From NCBI GenBank assembly GCA_002430925.1, contig DJDD01000187.1, forward strand, positions 1-9,594: a DNA stretch of 9,594 nucleotides. Direction: 5' to 3'. The stretch is from Flavobacteriales bacterium UBA5933. GTDB lineage: Bacteria; Bacteroidota; Bacteroidia; Flavobacteriales; Weeksellaceae. Positions 1-6,505 of the stretch are shown here, piece after piece (the stretch's first letter is position 1; each line of letters begins with the position of its first letter). The translations under genes were made by a program, and so were the position numbers. The notes below the pieces were generated by a model. The model ran no database searches. It saw nothing but the letters and a program-made list of their open reading frames with translations, and had not been told where the DNA came from.

Positions 1-884
1 AAAAAAACCAATTCAAAAAAATTTTTATAGCTACAATAATATCTTATTTCAGAGTTATAACTTGCATAATATTCTTGTATTCCTTTAATATTTGAGCCTT
101 CAAAATCAAAAATTAAAGGACGTCCATAATTATCTTTTATAATATGATTTAGTAAATAAGAAAAAGAGCCTTTTGGTTCAAAATCTTTATTTCTAACGGA
201 ACTAAGTAATATTATTCTCTCTAATGAATGTAGTACAAAAACAGAAGAAATAATTGTTTTATTTTCATCAAAAAGAAAGTATTGTGTACAGTTTTTTCGT
301 TGTATATTTTCATTGATTATCTCTTTAAAAAGAGATAAGTTTATTGTTTTCGAATAAGCATAATTTTTTTCTAATGCATCAAAATACCATTCTACATCAA
401 AAAAAGATTGATCAATATTTAGTTTATTAAACGAGTTCTTTTTAATATTTCTCTTTCTATTTAAACTAAAATTATTGTATAATTCTTCATAAGAATTAGA
501 TATATCCAAAATTTGATTTACTCTCAATTTTCCTTTGGGAGAAAACATTGCTGTATTTTCCTCATTAAAATTATAGGAACGAACTAATTTTCGATGTAAT
601 CTCATTTCAAATTCTTGAAAAATATGTCCAGTAAATTCTTTTTGATGAAAAACACCTAATTGTTGACAATAAAGAGGTTGATTTATAAATTTTATTCCAA
701 ATTTTCTTACGAAAGGTAAAGGCATTACAGCTTCGTAATCATTATAAACCAAACAATCCCAATTTTCTCCTAACAACGTATCTAAATACCAAAATTCAGC
801 ATAAACACGATAATTTACAGATTTCTTTAAACAATCTGTATACTTATCTACTGCTAATTTTTGTCGAGAAACTTGTCTTATCAT
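1..884 (-). CDS. FemAB/GNAT-like N-acyltransferase, 3' end cut by window edge
   Basis: An open frame begins with ATG at 884-882 and runs without a stop to the left edge, giving 294 codons; I translated it by hand. The protein starts MIRQVSRQKLAVDKYTDC. Early residues include a WDCLVYNDYEAVMPLPFVRK stretch typical of the first strand-turn-strand of FemAB-like GNAT proteins. The end carries FDFEGSNIKGIQEYYASYN, which matches the conserved 'D-F-E-G-S-..-G-...-F/Y-..-F/Y-G/N' acyl-CoA-fold ending of flavobacterial GNAT/FemAB proteins. Probably only a short C-terminal tail is missing. Its ATG overlaps the TGA of the upstream deacetylase-family gene (ATGA, 4 bp), so the two are probably translationally coupled. 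By family, such proteins transfer an acyl or aminoacyl group. Pairing with a deacetylase suggests modification of a cell-surface sugar or peptidoglycan, which is inference. The substrate cannot be read from the sequence. Confidence 0.72.
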   Translation of the reverse strand, partial: MIRQVSRQKLAVDKYTDCLKKSVNYRVYAEFWYLDTLLGENWDCLVYNDYEAVMPLPFVRKFGIKFINQPLYCQQLGVFHQKEFTGHIFQEFEMRLHRKLVRSYNFNEENTAMFSPKGKLRVNQILDISNSYEELYNNFSLNRKRNIKKNSFNKLNIDQSFFDVEWYFDALEKNYAYSKTINLSLFKEIINENIQRKNCTQYFLFDENKTIISSVFVLHSLERIILLSSVRNKDFEPKGSFSYLLNHIIKDNYGRPLIFDFEGSNIKGIQEYYASYNSEIRYYCSYKNFFELVF

Positions 885-2110
885 TCAAAAATACTTTCAT
901 ATACTTTTCGCCATCCAATCCAATCTTCATCCAGGTTCGATTGATGAAATAAAGTTATAAACGTTCCGTTCACACTTTTAATTGTATTTTTCAATTGCTT
1001 TAGTTCTCCTATAGCTTCTTCAGTTGTTAATTTCATATAATTCCTCAACGTAACATCCATTGCTACAAAAGGATATGTTATTAACAATGTTTGTTCATTT
1101 GTTGATAAGTCAAACCATTTATAAGGTGTTGAAGTTCCTGCTCTAAACCCAATTCTATTTGCAAATCCCATTGTATAATCTTCTAAAATCCCCCTTTTCA
1201 ACAATTGTTGATATGTTTGTGGGAAATTAAGTTTTATAAAATGCTGACGAGATTTTTTTACAGATTGATTCGTCAACAATTCCAAACGATTTATTTCTGT
1301 TTGTAGTAAATCACTTTGTTGATTGGATTGATAAGAAGGATGTATTCCTATTGTTGCCCAACGAGCAACATCATTTATTAGCTCTTTCTGATTTTTATTT
1401 TTCCAATCATGGTTTTTATCAAAAGTAGAATAATCTCCCAATAACCAAAAAAACACAGTTTTTACATCATATTTTCGAGCTAAATCCCTCAAATAATCAA
1501 ACGTAGCATACGGATCTTTTTCTTTTCCTAACCATACATTCACTTGTTTTTGGGCTTCTCTAAAATTAGCTTTTAATAGCTTTTTTGCAATAGAACCTAT
1601 TTTTATTTTAGGCGAATGATACAAATATTTCCAAGCATAATCAACATCATGCGTATTTATTTGTTCAAAAACTCTTTCTTTAAAAATAAGTTGAGAATAT
1701 TTTATAGAGATTTGCTTTTGTATCTCCATACAAATCAAATCAACTATAGGTTTTGAATAATCTAAATCTGAACCTAAAAACCGTTGATGTTCATCAAATA
1801 AATAAGGTTCTGCACTATATTCTTCATACCTAGAAAGCCAATAAAAACATTTTCCAAATTCGTTTAAAGTCGAATAATTTGTTGTTGTCCTAATATCATT
1901 TTCCAATAAAATTTCATCAACATTAAAATTAATCTCATGTTCTAAAAACTGATTAGAAAAATTAATTTTTGGTCCATTATATTCGTCAAAAATAGTTTTA
2001 GAAATCACTATTTCATATATAAGTCCGAAAAAGTCCGAAAATATAAAATCAAAAATGTACTCAATTCTATTTGTAATTTTTTCAGTAAATATGACAACTG
2101 TTTGGTTCAA
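881..2110 (-). CDS. Polysaccharide deacetylase-family protein (TTG start)
   Basis: The 409-residue product looks like the Bacteroidota polysaccharide deacetylase (CE4/NodB-fold) proteins that carry an extra N-terminal domain (about residues 1-145). The deacetylase part starts at THDVDY (153-158), matching the metal-binding Asp pair of motif 1. GIHPSY (255-260) fits the motif with the second metal ligand. Further conserved-looking stretches are FRAGTSTPY (322-330) and FHQSNL (388-393). No signal peptide or membrane segment is evident, so a cytoplasmic or peripheral location is likely. No in-frame ATG lies near the N terminus. An upstream in-frame TAG (2119-2117) leaves TTG at 2110 (or a rare ATT at 2113) as the start. 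The gene begins 30 bp after radC and overlaps the following acyltransferase by 4 bp. By family it would remove acetyl groups from an N-acetylated sugar polymer or precursor. The actual substrate is unknown. Confidence 0.8.
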   Translation of the reverse strand: MNQTVVIFTEKITNRIEYIFDFIFSDFFGLIYEIVISKTIFDEYNGPKINFSNQFLEHEINFNVDEILLENDIRTTTNYSTLNEFGKCFYWLSRYEEYSAEPYLFDEHQRFLGSDLDYSKPIVDLICMEIQKQISIKYSQLIFKERVFEQINTHDVDYAWKYLYHSPKIKIGSIAKKLLKANFREAQKQVNVWLGKEKDPYATFDYLRDLARKYDVKTVFFWLLGDYSTFDKNHDWKNKNQKELINDVARWATIGIHPSYQSNQQSDLLQTEINRLELLTNQSVKKSRQHFIKLNFPQTYQQLLKRGILEDYTMGFANRIGFRAGTSTPYKWFDLSTNEQTLLITYPFVAMDVTLRNYMKLTTEEAIGELKQLKNTIKSVNGTFITLFHQSNLDEDWIGWRKVYESIFE

Positions 2111-2140
2111 AATAAACTATTCAATAAAGATTAAAGATAA

Positions 2141-2842
2141 TTAAATTAATCCTTCATCAGCAAACGAAAAATAATTCTTTTGCGAAACAATCACATGATC
2201 CAAAACCTGAATATCCAAAAGCAAAGCTCCTTCTTTTATTTTTTGTGTAATGGATTTATCTGCTACGCTAGGTACCAAATTCCCAGACGGATGATTATGA
2301 GAAAGAATAATTCCTGTAGCCATCAATTCTAACGAACGTTTAAAAATTAATCGTACATCAACAGAAGTTTGTGTAATTCCTCCTCTCGAAATTTGTTCTG
2401 TTTTTATAATTCTATTTCCTTGGTTCAGGTACATAATCCAAAACTCTTCGTTGGGTAAATCTCCTATTTGTTGTTGCAAAATAATTGCAGCATCATTACT
2501 CGAAGAAATTTTTTTTCGCTCCAAAACATCTTGCGTATTACGTCTTCGTCCTATTTCCAAAGCTGTAATTATCGAAATTGCTTTAGCTTCGCCTATTCCT
2601 TTAAAAAGGCACAAATCAGTAATAGAATATTTTGCCAATTCATTCCAATTATTATTTGCAGATTTCAAAATTCTCTTTGCCAACTCAACTGCAGATTCAT
2701 TTCTGCTTCCACTTCCCATAATAATAGCGAGCAATTCTGCATCAGATAAAGAACTTCGTCCCTTTGTTGCCAATTTTTCTCTTGGTCTATCATCTTCATT
2801 CCAATTCTTTATAGAACTATTATTTTCTGAGTAGGTAGTCAT
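2141..2842 (-). CDS. radC: RadC family JAB/MPN-domain protein
   Basis: The 233-residue protein has full RadC architecture. The N-terminal region opens with the family-typical DRPREKLATKG (18-28). A helix-hairpin-helix-like segment, FKGIGEAKAISI (80-91), follows. The C-terminal JAB/MPN domain has the JAMM metal motif HNHPSG (182-187) with the distal Asp at 195 (SVAD) and a candidate catalytic Glu in NEEFW (131-135). Length is normal for the family. The fold is that of zinc-dependent deubiquitinase-type peptidases, but the biochemical role of RadC is unresolved; the early assignment to DNA repair is not well supported. The ATG at 2842 lies about 30 nt from the glnS terminator. The stop is 30 bp before the deacetylase start, so radC is probably the first gene of that operon. 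A close match to the Bacteroidota -7 box sits at 2871-2864. Confidence 0.95.
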   Translation of the reverse strand: MTTYSENNSSIKNWNEDDRPREKLATKGRSSLSDAELLAIIMGSGSRNESAVELAKRILKSANNNWNELAKYSITDLCLFKGIGEAKAISIITALEIGRRRNTQDVLERKKISSSNDAAIILQQQIGDLPNEEFWIMYLNQGNRIIKTEQISRGGITQTSVDVRLIFKRSLELMATGIILSHNHPSGNLVPSVADKSITQKIKEGALLLDIQVLDHVIVSQKNYFSFADEGLI

Positions 2843-2863
2843 AGCATAATTATTTTGGTATCA

Positions 2864-2871
2864 GAAAGATA
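2864..2871 (-). promoter_or_regulatory. Candidate -7 box for the radC operon
   Basis: On the minus strand the octamer TATCTTTC matches the Bacteroidota sigma-ABfr -7 consensus TAnnTTTG at all but the last base. It lies 21 nt upstream of the radC ATG and directly after the T-run of the preceding terminator. No clear -33 TTTG was seen, so this is a weak call. Confidence 0.3.
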
Positions 2872-2873
2872 AT

Positions 2874-2903
2874 AAAAAAGCCCGAACATATTCTGTTCGA
2901 GCT
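2874..2903 (-). terminator. Intrinsic terminator after glnS
   Basis: Read on the minus strand, a 10-bp stem AGCTCGAACA/TGTTCGGGCT (one T-G wobble) with loop GAATA runs from 2903 to 2879. It is followed by a T-run to 2874. It lies about 110 nt past the glnS stop and just before radC, so it separates the two transcription units. The plus-strand reading lacks a good T-run. Confidence 0.8.
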
Positions 2904-2920
2904 TATTAAATTTTATTTGG

Positions 2921-2995
2921 GCAATTGCTTCGCACCGTGCTTTTCGTTACAATCTTTTTCTAAGGAAAAAGGATTTTCACTGCAATCACTATTGC
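2921..2995 (-). repeat. Structured intergenic repeat, copy A (75 nt)
   Basis: Read on the minus strand, this begins 15 nt after the glnS stop and matches copy B at 5829-5944. Shared blocks are AGTGATTGyAGTGrAAATCC on the left and GATTGyAACGrAAAGCACG on the right. Three stems can be drawn. An outer stem pairs GCAAT (2995-2991) with ATTGC (2925-2921). A 7-bp central hairpin has arms CTTTTTC/GAAAAAG (2971-2954). A small hairpin TGC-GAA-GCA lies at 2934-2926. Two outer and two small-hairpin pairs differ from copy B with pairing kept. The two conserved blocks also resemble each other (GATTGyAryGrAAA twice), so the unit looks like a repeated half-motif around a hairpin. It resembles intergenic repeats I associate with flavobacterial genomes, but I cannot name a described family. 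A REP-like element or a 3'-UTR RNA structure are both possible. Confidence 0.75.
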
Positions 2996-3010
2996 ATCCA
3001 TCGTAAACAA

Positions 3011-4693
3011 TTACTTATTTACTTTTGCCCAAGTATCTTTTAATGTAACTGTTCTGTTAAACACTAATTTTTCAGCTGTAGTATCTCTATCCAAAGCAAA
3101 ATATCCAATACGTTGAAACTGGAATTTATCTTCAACTTTTGCTTCTTTTAAAGATGGTTCACCAAAACCTTGTTTCAATTCCAAAGAATCTGGGTTTACA
3201 AATTGTAAGAAATCAACATCTTTTTCAGCATCAGGAGATTCTACAGTAAACAATCTATCATATTGTCTTACCTCAATTGGCGTATTTTCTGTTGCAGAAA
3301 CCCAATGTAAAGTACCTTTCACTTTACGTTTAGACGCTTCTGTTCCGCTTCCCGATTTTGTTTCAGGATCGTAAGTTGCAAAAATAGTTGTAATGTTTCC
3401 ATCAGCATCTTTTTCTACTCTTTCTGCTTTTATAAAATAAGCACCTTTTAAACGAACTTCGTTTCCTAAAGATAAACGGAAAAATTTCTTAGGAGCTTCC
3501 TCCATAAAATCTTCACGTTCTATATAGATTTCTCTTGTAAAAGGAACAATACGAGAACCTGCATTTTCGTCTTCTGGATTGTTTTCTATTTCCAATTCTT
3601 CTATCTGTCCTTCTGGGTAATTCTCTATCACTACTTTTACAGGATCAATTACTGCAAAAACACGAGGAGCTATTTTATTTAAATGATCACGAACCGAAAA
3701 TTCTAATAAAGAAATATCCAATACATTATCACGTTTTGCAACACCAGCTGTGTTCCAGAAATTCTTGATAGATTCTGCTGTATAACCACGACGACGTAAA
3801 CCAGAAATTGTAGGCATACGAGGATCATCCCATCCTGTAACTACATTTTCTTGTACCAATTTCATCAACTTACGTTTACTTGTAATCATGTACGAAACAT
3901 TTCCACGAGCAAACTCACGTTGTTTTGGTTTTTGAGGCTGATTTGGTAACTCTACATTACTCACATACCATTCGTATAAATCGCGGTGATTTTTAAACTC
4001 TAACGAACATAATGAATGAGAAATACCTTCTATATAATCAGATTCTCCGTGTGTCCAATCGTACATTGGGTACATTTTCCATGCATCTCCAGTACGGTGA
4101 TGTGAACGTTTTAAAACGCGATACATCACAGGGTCACGCATATTCATATTCGGAGAAGTCATATCTATTTTTGCACGCAAAACATGAGAACCTTCTTCAA
4201 ACTCTCCTGCTTTCATTCTTTCGAATAACTCTAAGTTTTCTTCTACAGAACGATCTCTATAAGGAGAATTAACTCCTGGTTCGAATGGCGTTTTACGTTG
4301 CTCATTAATCACCTCCGATGTTTGATCGTCGATGTAAGCTTTTCCTTCTTTGATTAATTGTACAGCCCAATCGTAAAGCTGCTGGAAATAATCAGAAGCA
4401 TAACGTTCCTCTGCCCATTCAAAACCTAACCATTTTACATCTTCACGAATAGAATCTACAAACTCTTGTTCTTCTTTCTCAGGGTTTGTATCATCAAAAC
4501 GTAAATTTACAGGTGCATTGTAACGCTGTCCTAAACCAAAGTTTAAGCAGATTGCTTTTGCATGTCCTATATGCAAATAACCATTTGGTTCTGGAGGGAA
4601 ACGAAAACGTAAATTTTCTTTTGGCATCCCATTCGCTAAATCATCTTCAATGATTTGCTCAATAAAATTCAATGATTTTTTTTCTTCTTCCAT
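3011..4693 (-). CDS. glnS: Glutaminyl-tRNA synthetase
   Basis: The enzyme charges tRNA-Gln with glutamine in the cytoplasm using ATP. The 560-residue length is normal for bacterial GlnRS. The class I signature PPEPNGYLHIGHAK lies at 33-46 (HIGH at 41-44), followed by NLRFDDTNP (63-71). GISHSLCSLEF (223-233) is characteristic of the Gln/Glu tRNA synthetase core. The KMSKS-equivalent loop is TSKRK (271-275), with WDDPRMPT (288-295) just after it as expected. The C-terminal part (from about 340) is the anticodon-binding beta-barrel region and looks complete. Retention of GlnRS-specific sequence rather than a GluRS-like form supports glnS over gltX. The ATG at 4693 fits the family N terminus. A -7 box lies upstream at 4723-4716. 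The gene ends in structured repeat copy A and a terminator, so it is probably transcribed alone. Confidence 0.97.
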   Translation of the reverse strand: MEEEKKSLNFIEQIIEDDLANGMPKENLRFRFPPEPNGYLHIGHAKAICLNFGLGQRYNAPVNLRFDDTNPEKEEQEFVDSIREDVKWLGFEWAEERYASDYFQQLYDWAVQLIKEGKAYIDDQTSEVINEQRKTPFEPGVNSPYRDRSVEENLELFERMKAGEFEEGSHVLRAKIDMTSPNMNMRDPVMYRVLKRSHHRTGDAWKMYPMYDWTHGESDYIEGISHSLCSLEFKNHRDLYEWYVSNVELPNQPQKPKQREFARGNVSYMITSKRKLMKLVQENVVTGWDDPRMPTISGLRRRGYTAESIKNFWNTAGVAKRDNVLDISLLEFSVRDHLNKIAPRVFAVIDPVKVVIENYPEGQIEELEIENNPEDENAGSRIVPFTREIYIEREDFMEEAPKKFFRLSLGNEVRLKGAYFIKAERVEKDADGNITTIFATYDPETKSGSGTEASKRKVKGTLHWVSATENTPIEVRQYDRLFTVESPDAEKDVDFLQFVNPDSLELKQGFGEPSLKEAKVEDKFQFQRIGYFALDRDTTAEKLVFNRTVTLKDTWAKVNK

Positions 4694-4715
4694 TTCTTAA
4701 TTACGATTGAGTGTG

Positions 4716-4723
4716 CAAAGGTA
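4716..4723 (-). promoter_or_regulatory. Bacteroidota -7 promoter box for glnS
   Basis: On the minus strand the octamer TACCTTTG fits the TAnnTTTG consensus exactly. It ends 22 nt upstream of the glnS ATG, so the leader would be very short. No convincing TTTG at -33 was found. The rest of the divergent gap (4724-4874) holds only AT-rich sequence and a weak GGTT/AACC inverted repeat at 4796-4808. Confidence 0.6.
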
Positions 4724-4874
4724 CAAAAAATCACTAATTTAGATATGATTTTAAATACTTCTATTTTCAAGAAATATATATAAAATTGAAAGTTTGGTTT
4801 TCAGAACCAGAAAAGAATAAATTAACGATAATTAAATTTATTTTTCTATTTTTATAACACCATAATTCAACTGA

Positions 4875-5174
4875 ATGTCAAAACTTTATGTTTTTTCCAT
4901 TTTTTATAGAGTAAATCTATTTATTTTTAGCTTAATCGTATTTTTATCCCTTATTATAAATGGACCTTATGGAATAAACAATATTGTTTTAATAGCTATT
5001 TTATCAGAAATAACATCAAATGTTTATCATCTAAATTATAAAAAAAATGAATTCTATTTCTATTATAATTTCAGGTTATCAAAAATAAAACTGTTTACAT
5101 TTTCTTTCATAATAACTTTACTATTAAGCTTTTTAATTTTAATCACTTATAATTATGTCTTTATTAGAAATTGA
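4875..5174 (+). CDS. Small membrane protein paired with ABC ATPase
   Basis: I do not recognise a named family. The 99-residue protein is strongly hydrophobic, with likely membrane helices at about 8-29, possibly 33-50, and 73-96. Between the last two is a polar, aromatic-rich segment, KKNEFYFYYNFRLSKIKL (56-73). A stretch of this kind ending in 'LSK-K-L' resembles the cytosolic loop that contacts the ATPase in ABC-2-type membrane subunits, which is an inference from appearance only. The last 20 bp overlap the start of the downstream ABC ATPase in another frame, a layout typical of subunits made together. It is much shorter than a normal ABC membrane subunit (usually five or more helices), so it would have to oligomerise or assist another permease. 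The start is ATG with no Shine-Dalgarno, as usual in this phylum. The base composition is very AT-rich. Confidence 0.72.
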   Translation: MSKLYVFSIFYRVNLFIFSLIVFLSLIINGPYGINNIVLIAILSEITSNVYHLNYKKNEFYFYYNFRLSKIKLFTFSFIITLLLSFLILITYNYVFIRN

Positions 5175-5817
5175 TAGTATTCAGAAATTTCACAAACAAC
5201 ATAAGCTTTTAAATTCAATATATTTACAAATAAATACAAATGATATTATTGCTATTGTAGGAAGAAGTGGAAGTGGTAAAACAACTTTATTTGATGTGAT
5301 TTTTGGTTCCAAAGAAAGTGAACAAAAATTCATTAGACTAGATGGAATTGTAAAAAATAATGCTTTTGAAATAAAAGAAGGATTGGGATTTGCAACTCAA
5401 TTCAATCATTTCCCTAAATTTCTTAAAGTAAAAAACTTAATCCGTTTATTCTTCAAGAATAAATCTGAAAATGATATTTTTATTAATGATCCTGAAATTG
5501 AAAAAATTTTAAATTTTAGAATTAAAGATTTATCTTATGGTATACAACGTTATTTACAAATAAAAATATATTTATTTTCTAATAATAAATTTTGTATTCT
5601 AGATGAACCTTTCGCTGGATTATCTCCATTATTAATTGATAAGATTTCTAACTTTATTGTTGAACAATCAAAAAGTAAAGGGATTATAATATCCGACCAT
5701 CAATATGACTATGTACTAAAAATTTCAACCAAAAATTACTATTTGAAAGATGGTCATCTTTTTTCTTTTGAAAATAAAAATGAGTTGATAAACTTGGGTT
5801 ATATTAACAAGTTTTAA
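5155..5817 (+). CDS. Stand-alone ABC ATPase, LptB-like, degenerate signature
   Basis: The 220-residue protein is a single nucleotide-binding domain with no membrane part. Visible motifs are Walker A GRSGSGKT (36-43), Q-loop Gln82 in FATQFNHFP, signature LSYGI (126-130) in place of LSGGQ, Walker B FCILDEPF (146-153) with catalytic Glu151, D-loop AGLSP (154-158) and H-loop His182 in SDHQ. All residues needed for hydrolysis are present, and only the signature is unusual. 'DEPFAGLSP' and 'SDHQYDYVL' resemble LptB/branched-chain-type ATPases, and similar short ATPases occur in Flavobacteriia. ATG at 5155 lies inside the end of the membrane-protein gene (20-bp overlap), implying coupled translation and a shared complex at the inner membrane. 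No lipopolysaccharide-export partners are nearby, so I do not call it LptB. The substrate is unknown. Structured repeat copy B starts 11 nt after the stop. Confidence 0.9.
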   Translation: MSLLEIDSIQKFHKQHKLLNSIYLQINTNDIIAIVGRSGSGKTTLFDVIFGSKESEQKFIRLDGIVKNNAFEIKEGLGFATQFNHFPKFLKVKNLIRLFFKNKSENDIFINDPEIEKILNFRIKDLSYGIQRYLQIKIYLFSNNKFCILDEPFAGLSPLLIDKISNFIVEQSKSKGIIISDHQYDYVLKISTKNYYLKDGHLFSFENKNELINLGYINKF

Positions 5818-5828
5818 TCGTAATGCTT

Positions 5829-5944
5829 GCGTTAGTGATTGTAGTGGAAATCCTTTTATAAAAAATAATATGACATCCAATAACTGCTATTGTTTTCTTT
5901 TTTTATAAAAGATTGCAACGGAAAGCACGCCCGATAGGGAACGC
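5829..5944 (+). repeat. Structured intergenic repeat, copy B (116 nt)
   Basis: This is the second copy of the element at 2921-2995 and is read in the direction of the ABC gene it follows. Its outer stem pairs GCGTT (5829-5833) with AACGC (5940-5944). The small hairpin is CCC-GATA-GGG (5930-5939). The central hairpin has a perfect 13-bp inverted repeat, CTTTTATAAAAAA (5853-5865) with its complement at 5899-5911. The region between the arms is enlarged by about 30 nt and itself holds CAATA/TATTG (5878-5892). Conserved blocks GTGATTGTAGTGGAAATCC and GATTGCAACGGAAAGCACG flank the central hairpin. The element fills nearly all of the gap between the convergent ABC and rimM genes. No T-run follows it, so it does not look like a standard terminator. 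Confidence 0.75.
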
Positions 5945-5957
5945 CCAAAAAATAATA

Positions 5958-6482
5958 TTACCCTAAATAGATTTCTAGTAAACCGTCTGGGATTTGAACT
6001 AACATTGCTTTTTCTTCGCGATTTACTTCAAGAATCCAATCGTTAATCATTGGAATAAGAATTTCTTTTCCTTGCGCATCCACTTCAAAATAAGCTTGTG
6101 CAGCAGAATCGTTTACAGATTTTATTGTTCCGACCTCTGTATTAGATTGGTCATAGATGGTGAAACCTATAATTTCGTGGTAATAAAAATCTGTTCCTGT
6201 TAGTTTTGGTAAAGATTTTAAAGGTAGATATAATTCACGATTGATTAATTTATCAACTGTTTCGTCTTCTACATCTTCAAATTTCACTAATAATTTATTA
6301 CCTTGATAAGGTTGAGCAGTTTCGAAAAAAAATGGAACCAGTGCACCATCTTGTTCGATGTACACTGCTTCCAAAGTATCGTATAATTCTGGTTCGTCCG
6401 TATCCAAATAGATGATTACGTTACCTTTGAAACCATGTCTCTTGGTAATTTTTCCTAAATAGTAGCAATCATTTTTTGTCAT
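5958..6482 (-). CDS. rimM: Ribosome maturation factor RimM
   Basis: RimM binds bS16 and helps mature the 30S subunit head and 16S rRNA 3' domain. The 174-residue length is normal. The N-terminal barrel begins with the family motif GKITKRHGFKGNV (10-22). A linker follows near residue 90, and the C-terminal PRC-barrel (about 95-172) contains IPMIND (143-148) and the typical ending IPDGLLE (164-170). The ATG at 6482 lies 23 bp after the rpsP stop, so the two are co-transcribed, the classical order. Unlike in many bacteria, trmD does not follow. Instead the gene ends against a convergent ABC gene and a structured repeat. No intrinsic terminator for rimM is obvious. Confidence 0.96.
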   Translation of the reverse strand: MTKNDCYYLGKITKRHGFKGNVIIYLDTDEPELYDTLEAVYIEQDGALVPFFFETAQPYQGNKLLVKFEDVEDETVDKLINRELYLPLKSLPKLTGTDFYYHEIIGFTIYDQSNTEVGTIKSVNDSAAQAYFEVDAQGKEILIPMINDWILEVNREEKAMLVQIPDGLLEIYLG

Positions 6483-6505
6483 TGGAACGTTTCTGAACTT
6501 TAAAA

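Noticed and set aside
2451..2834. Open frames on the plus strand across radC (2451-2834, 2468-2749)
   Set aside because: They lie antisense to a clear RadC gene with conserved motifs; their translations show no domain or signal.
2839..2847. Two-codon upstream frame ATG-CTA-TGA overlapping the radC start
   Set aside because: It could in principle couple re-initiation, but a 9-bp frame in AT-rich DNA is expected by chance and has no support.
4012..4272. Plus-strand open frame inside glnS
   Set aside because: It is antisense to the conserved catalytic core of GlnRS and has no recognisable features.
4796..4808. GGTT...AACC inverted repeat in the glnS/ABC gap as an operator
   Set aside because: The match is too short and occurs in low-complexity AT-rich sequence.
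5155..5817. Calling the ABC ATPase lptB
   Set aside because: The D-loop and H-loop contexts resemble LptB, but the signature is degenerate and no lipopolysaccharide transport genes are adjacent.
5829..5944. CRISPR array or simple terminator reading of the repeat
   Set aside because: There are only two distant copies with internal stems and no regular spacers, and no T-run follows the hairpins.
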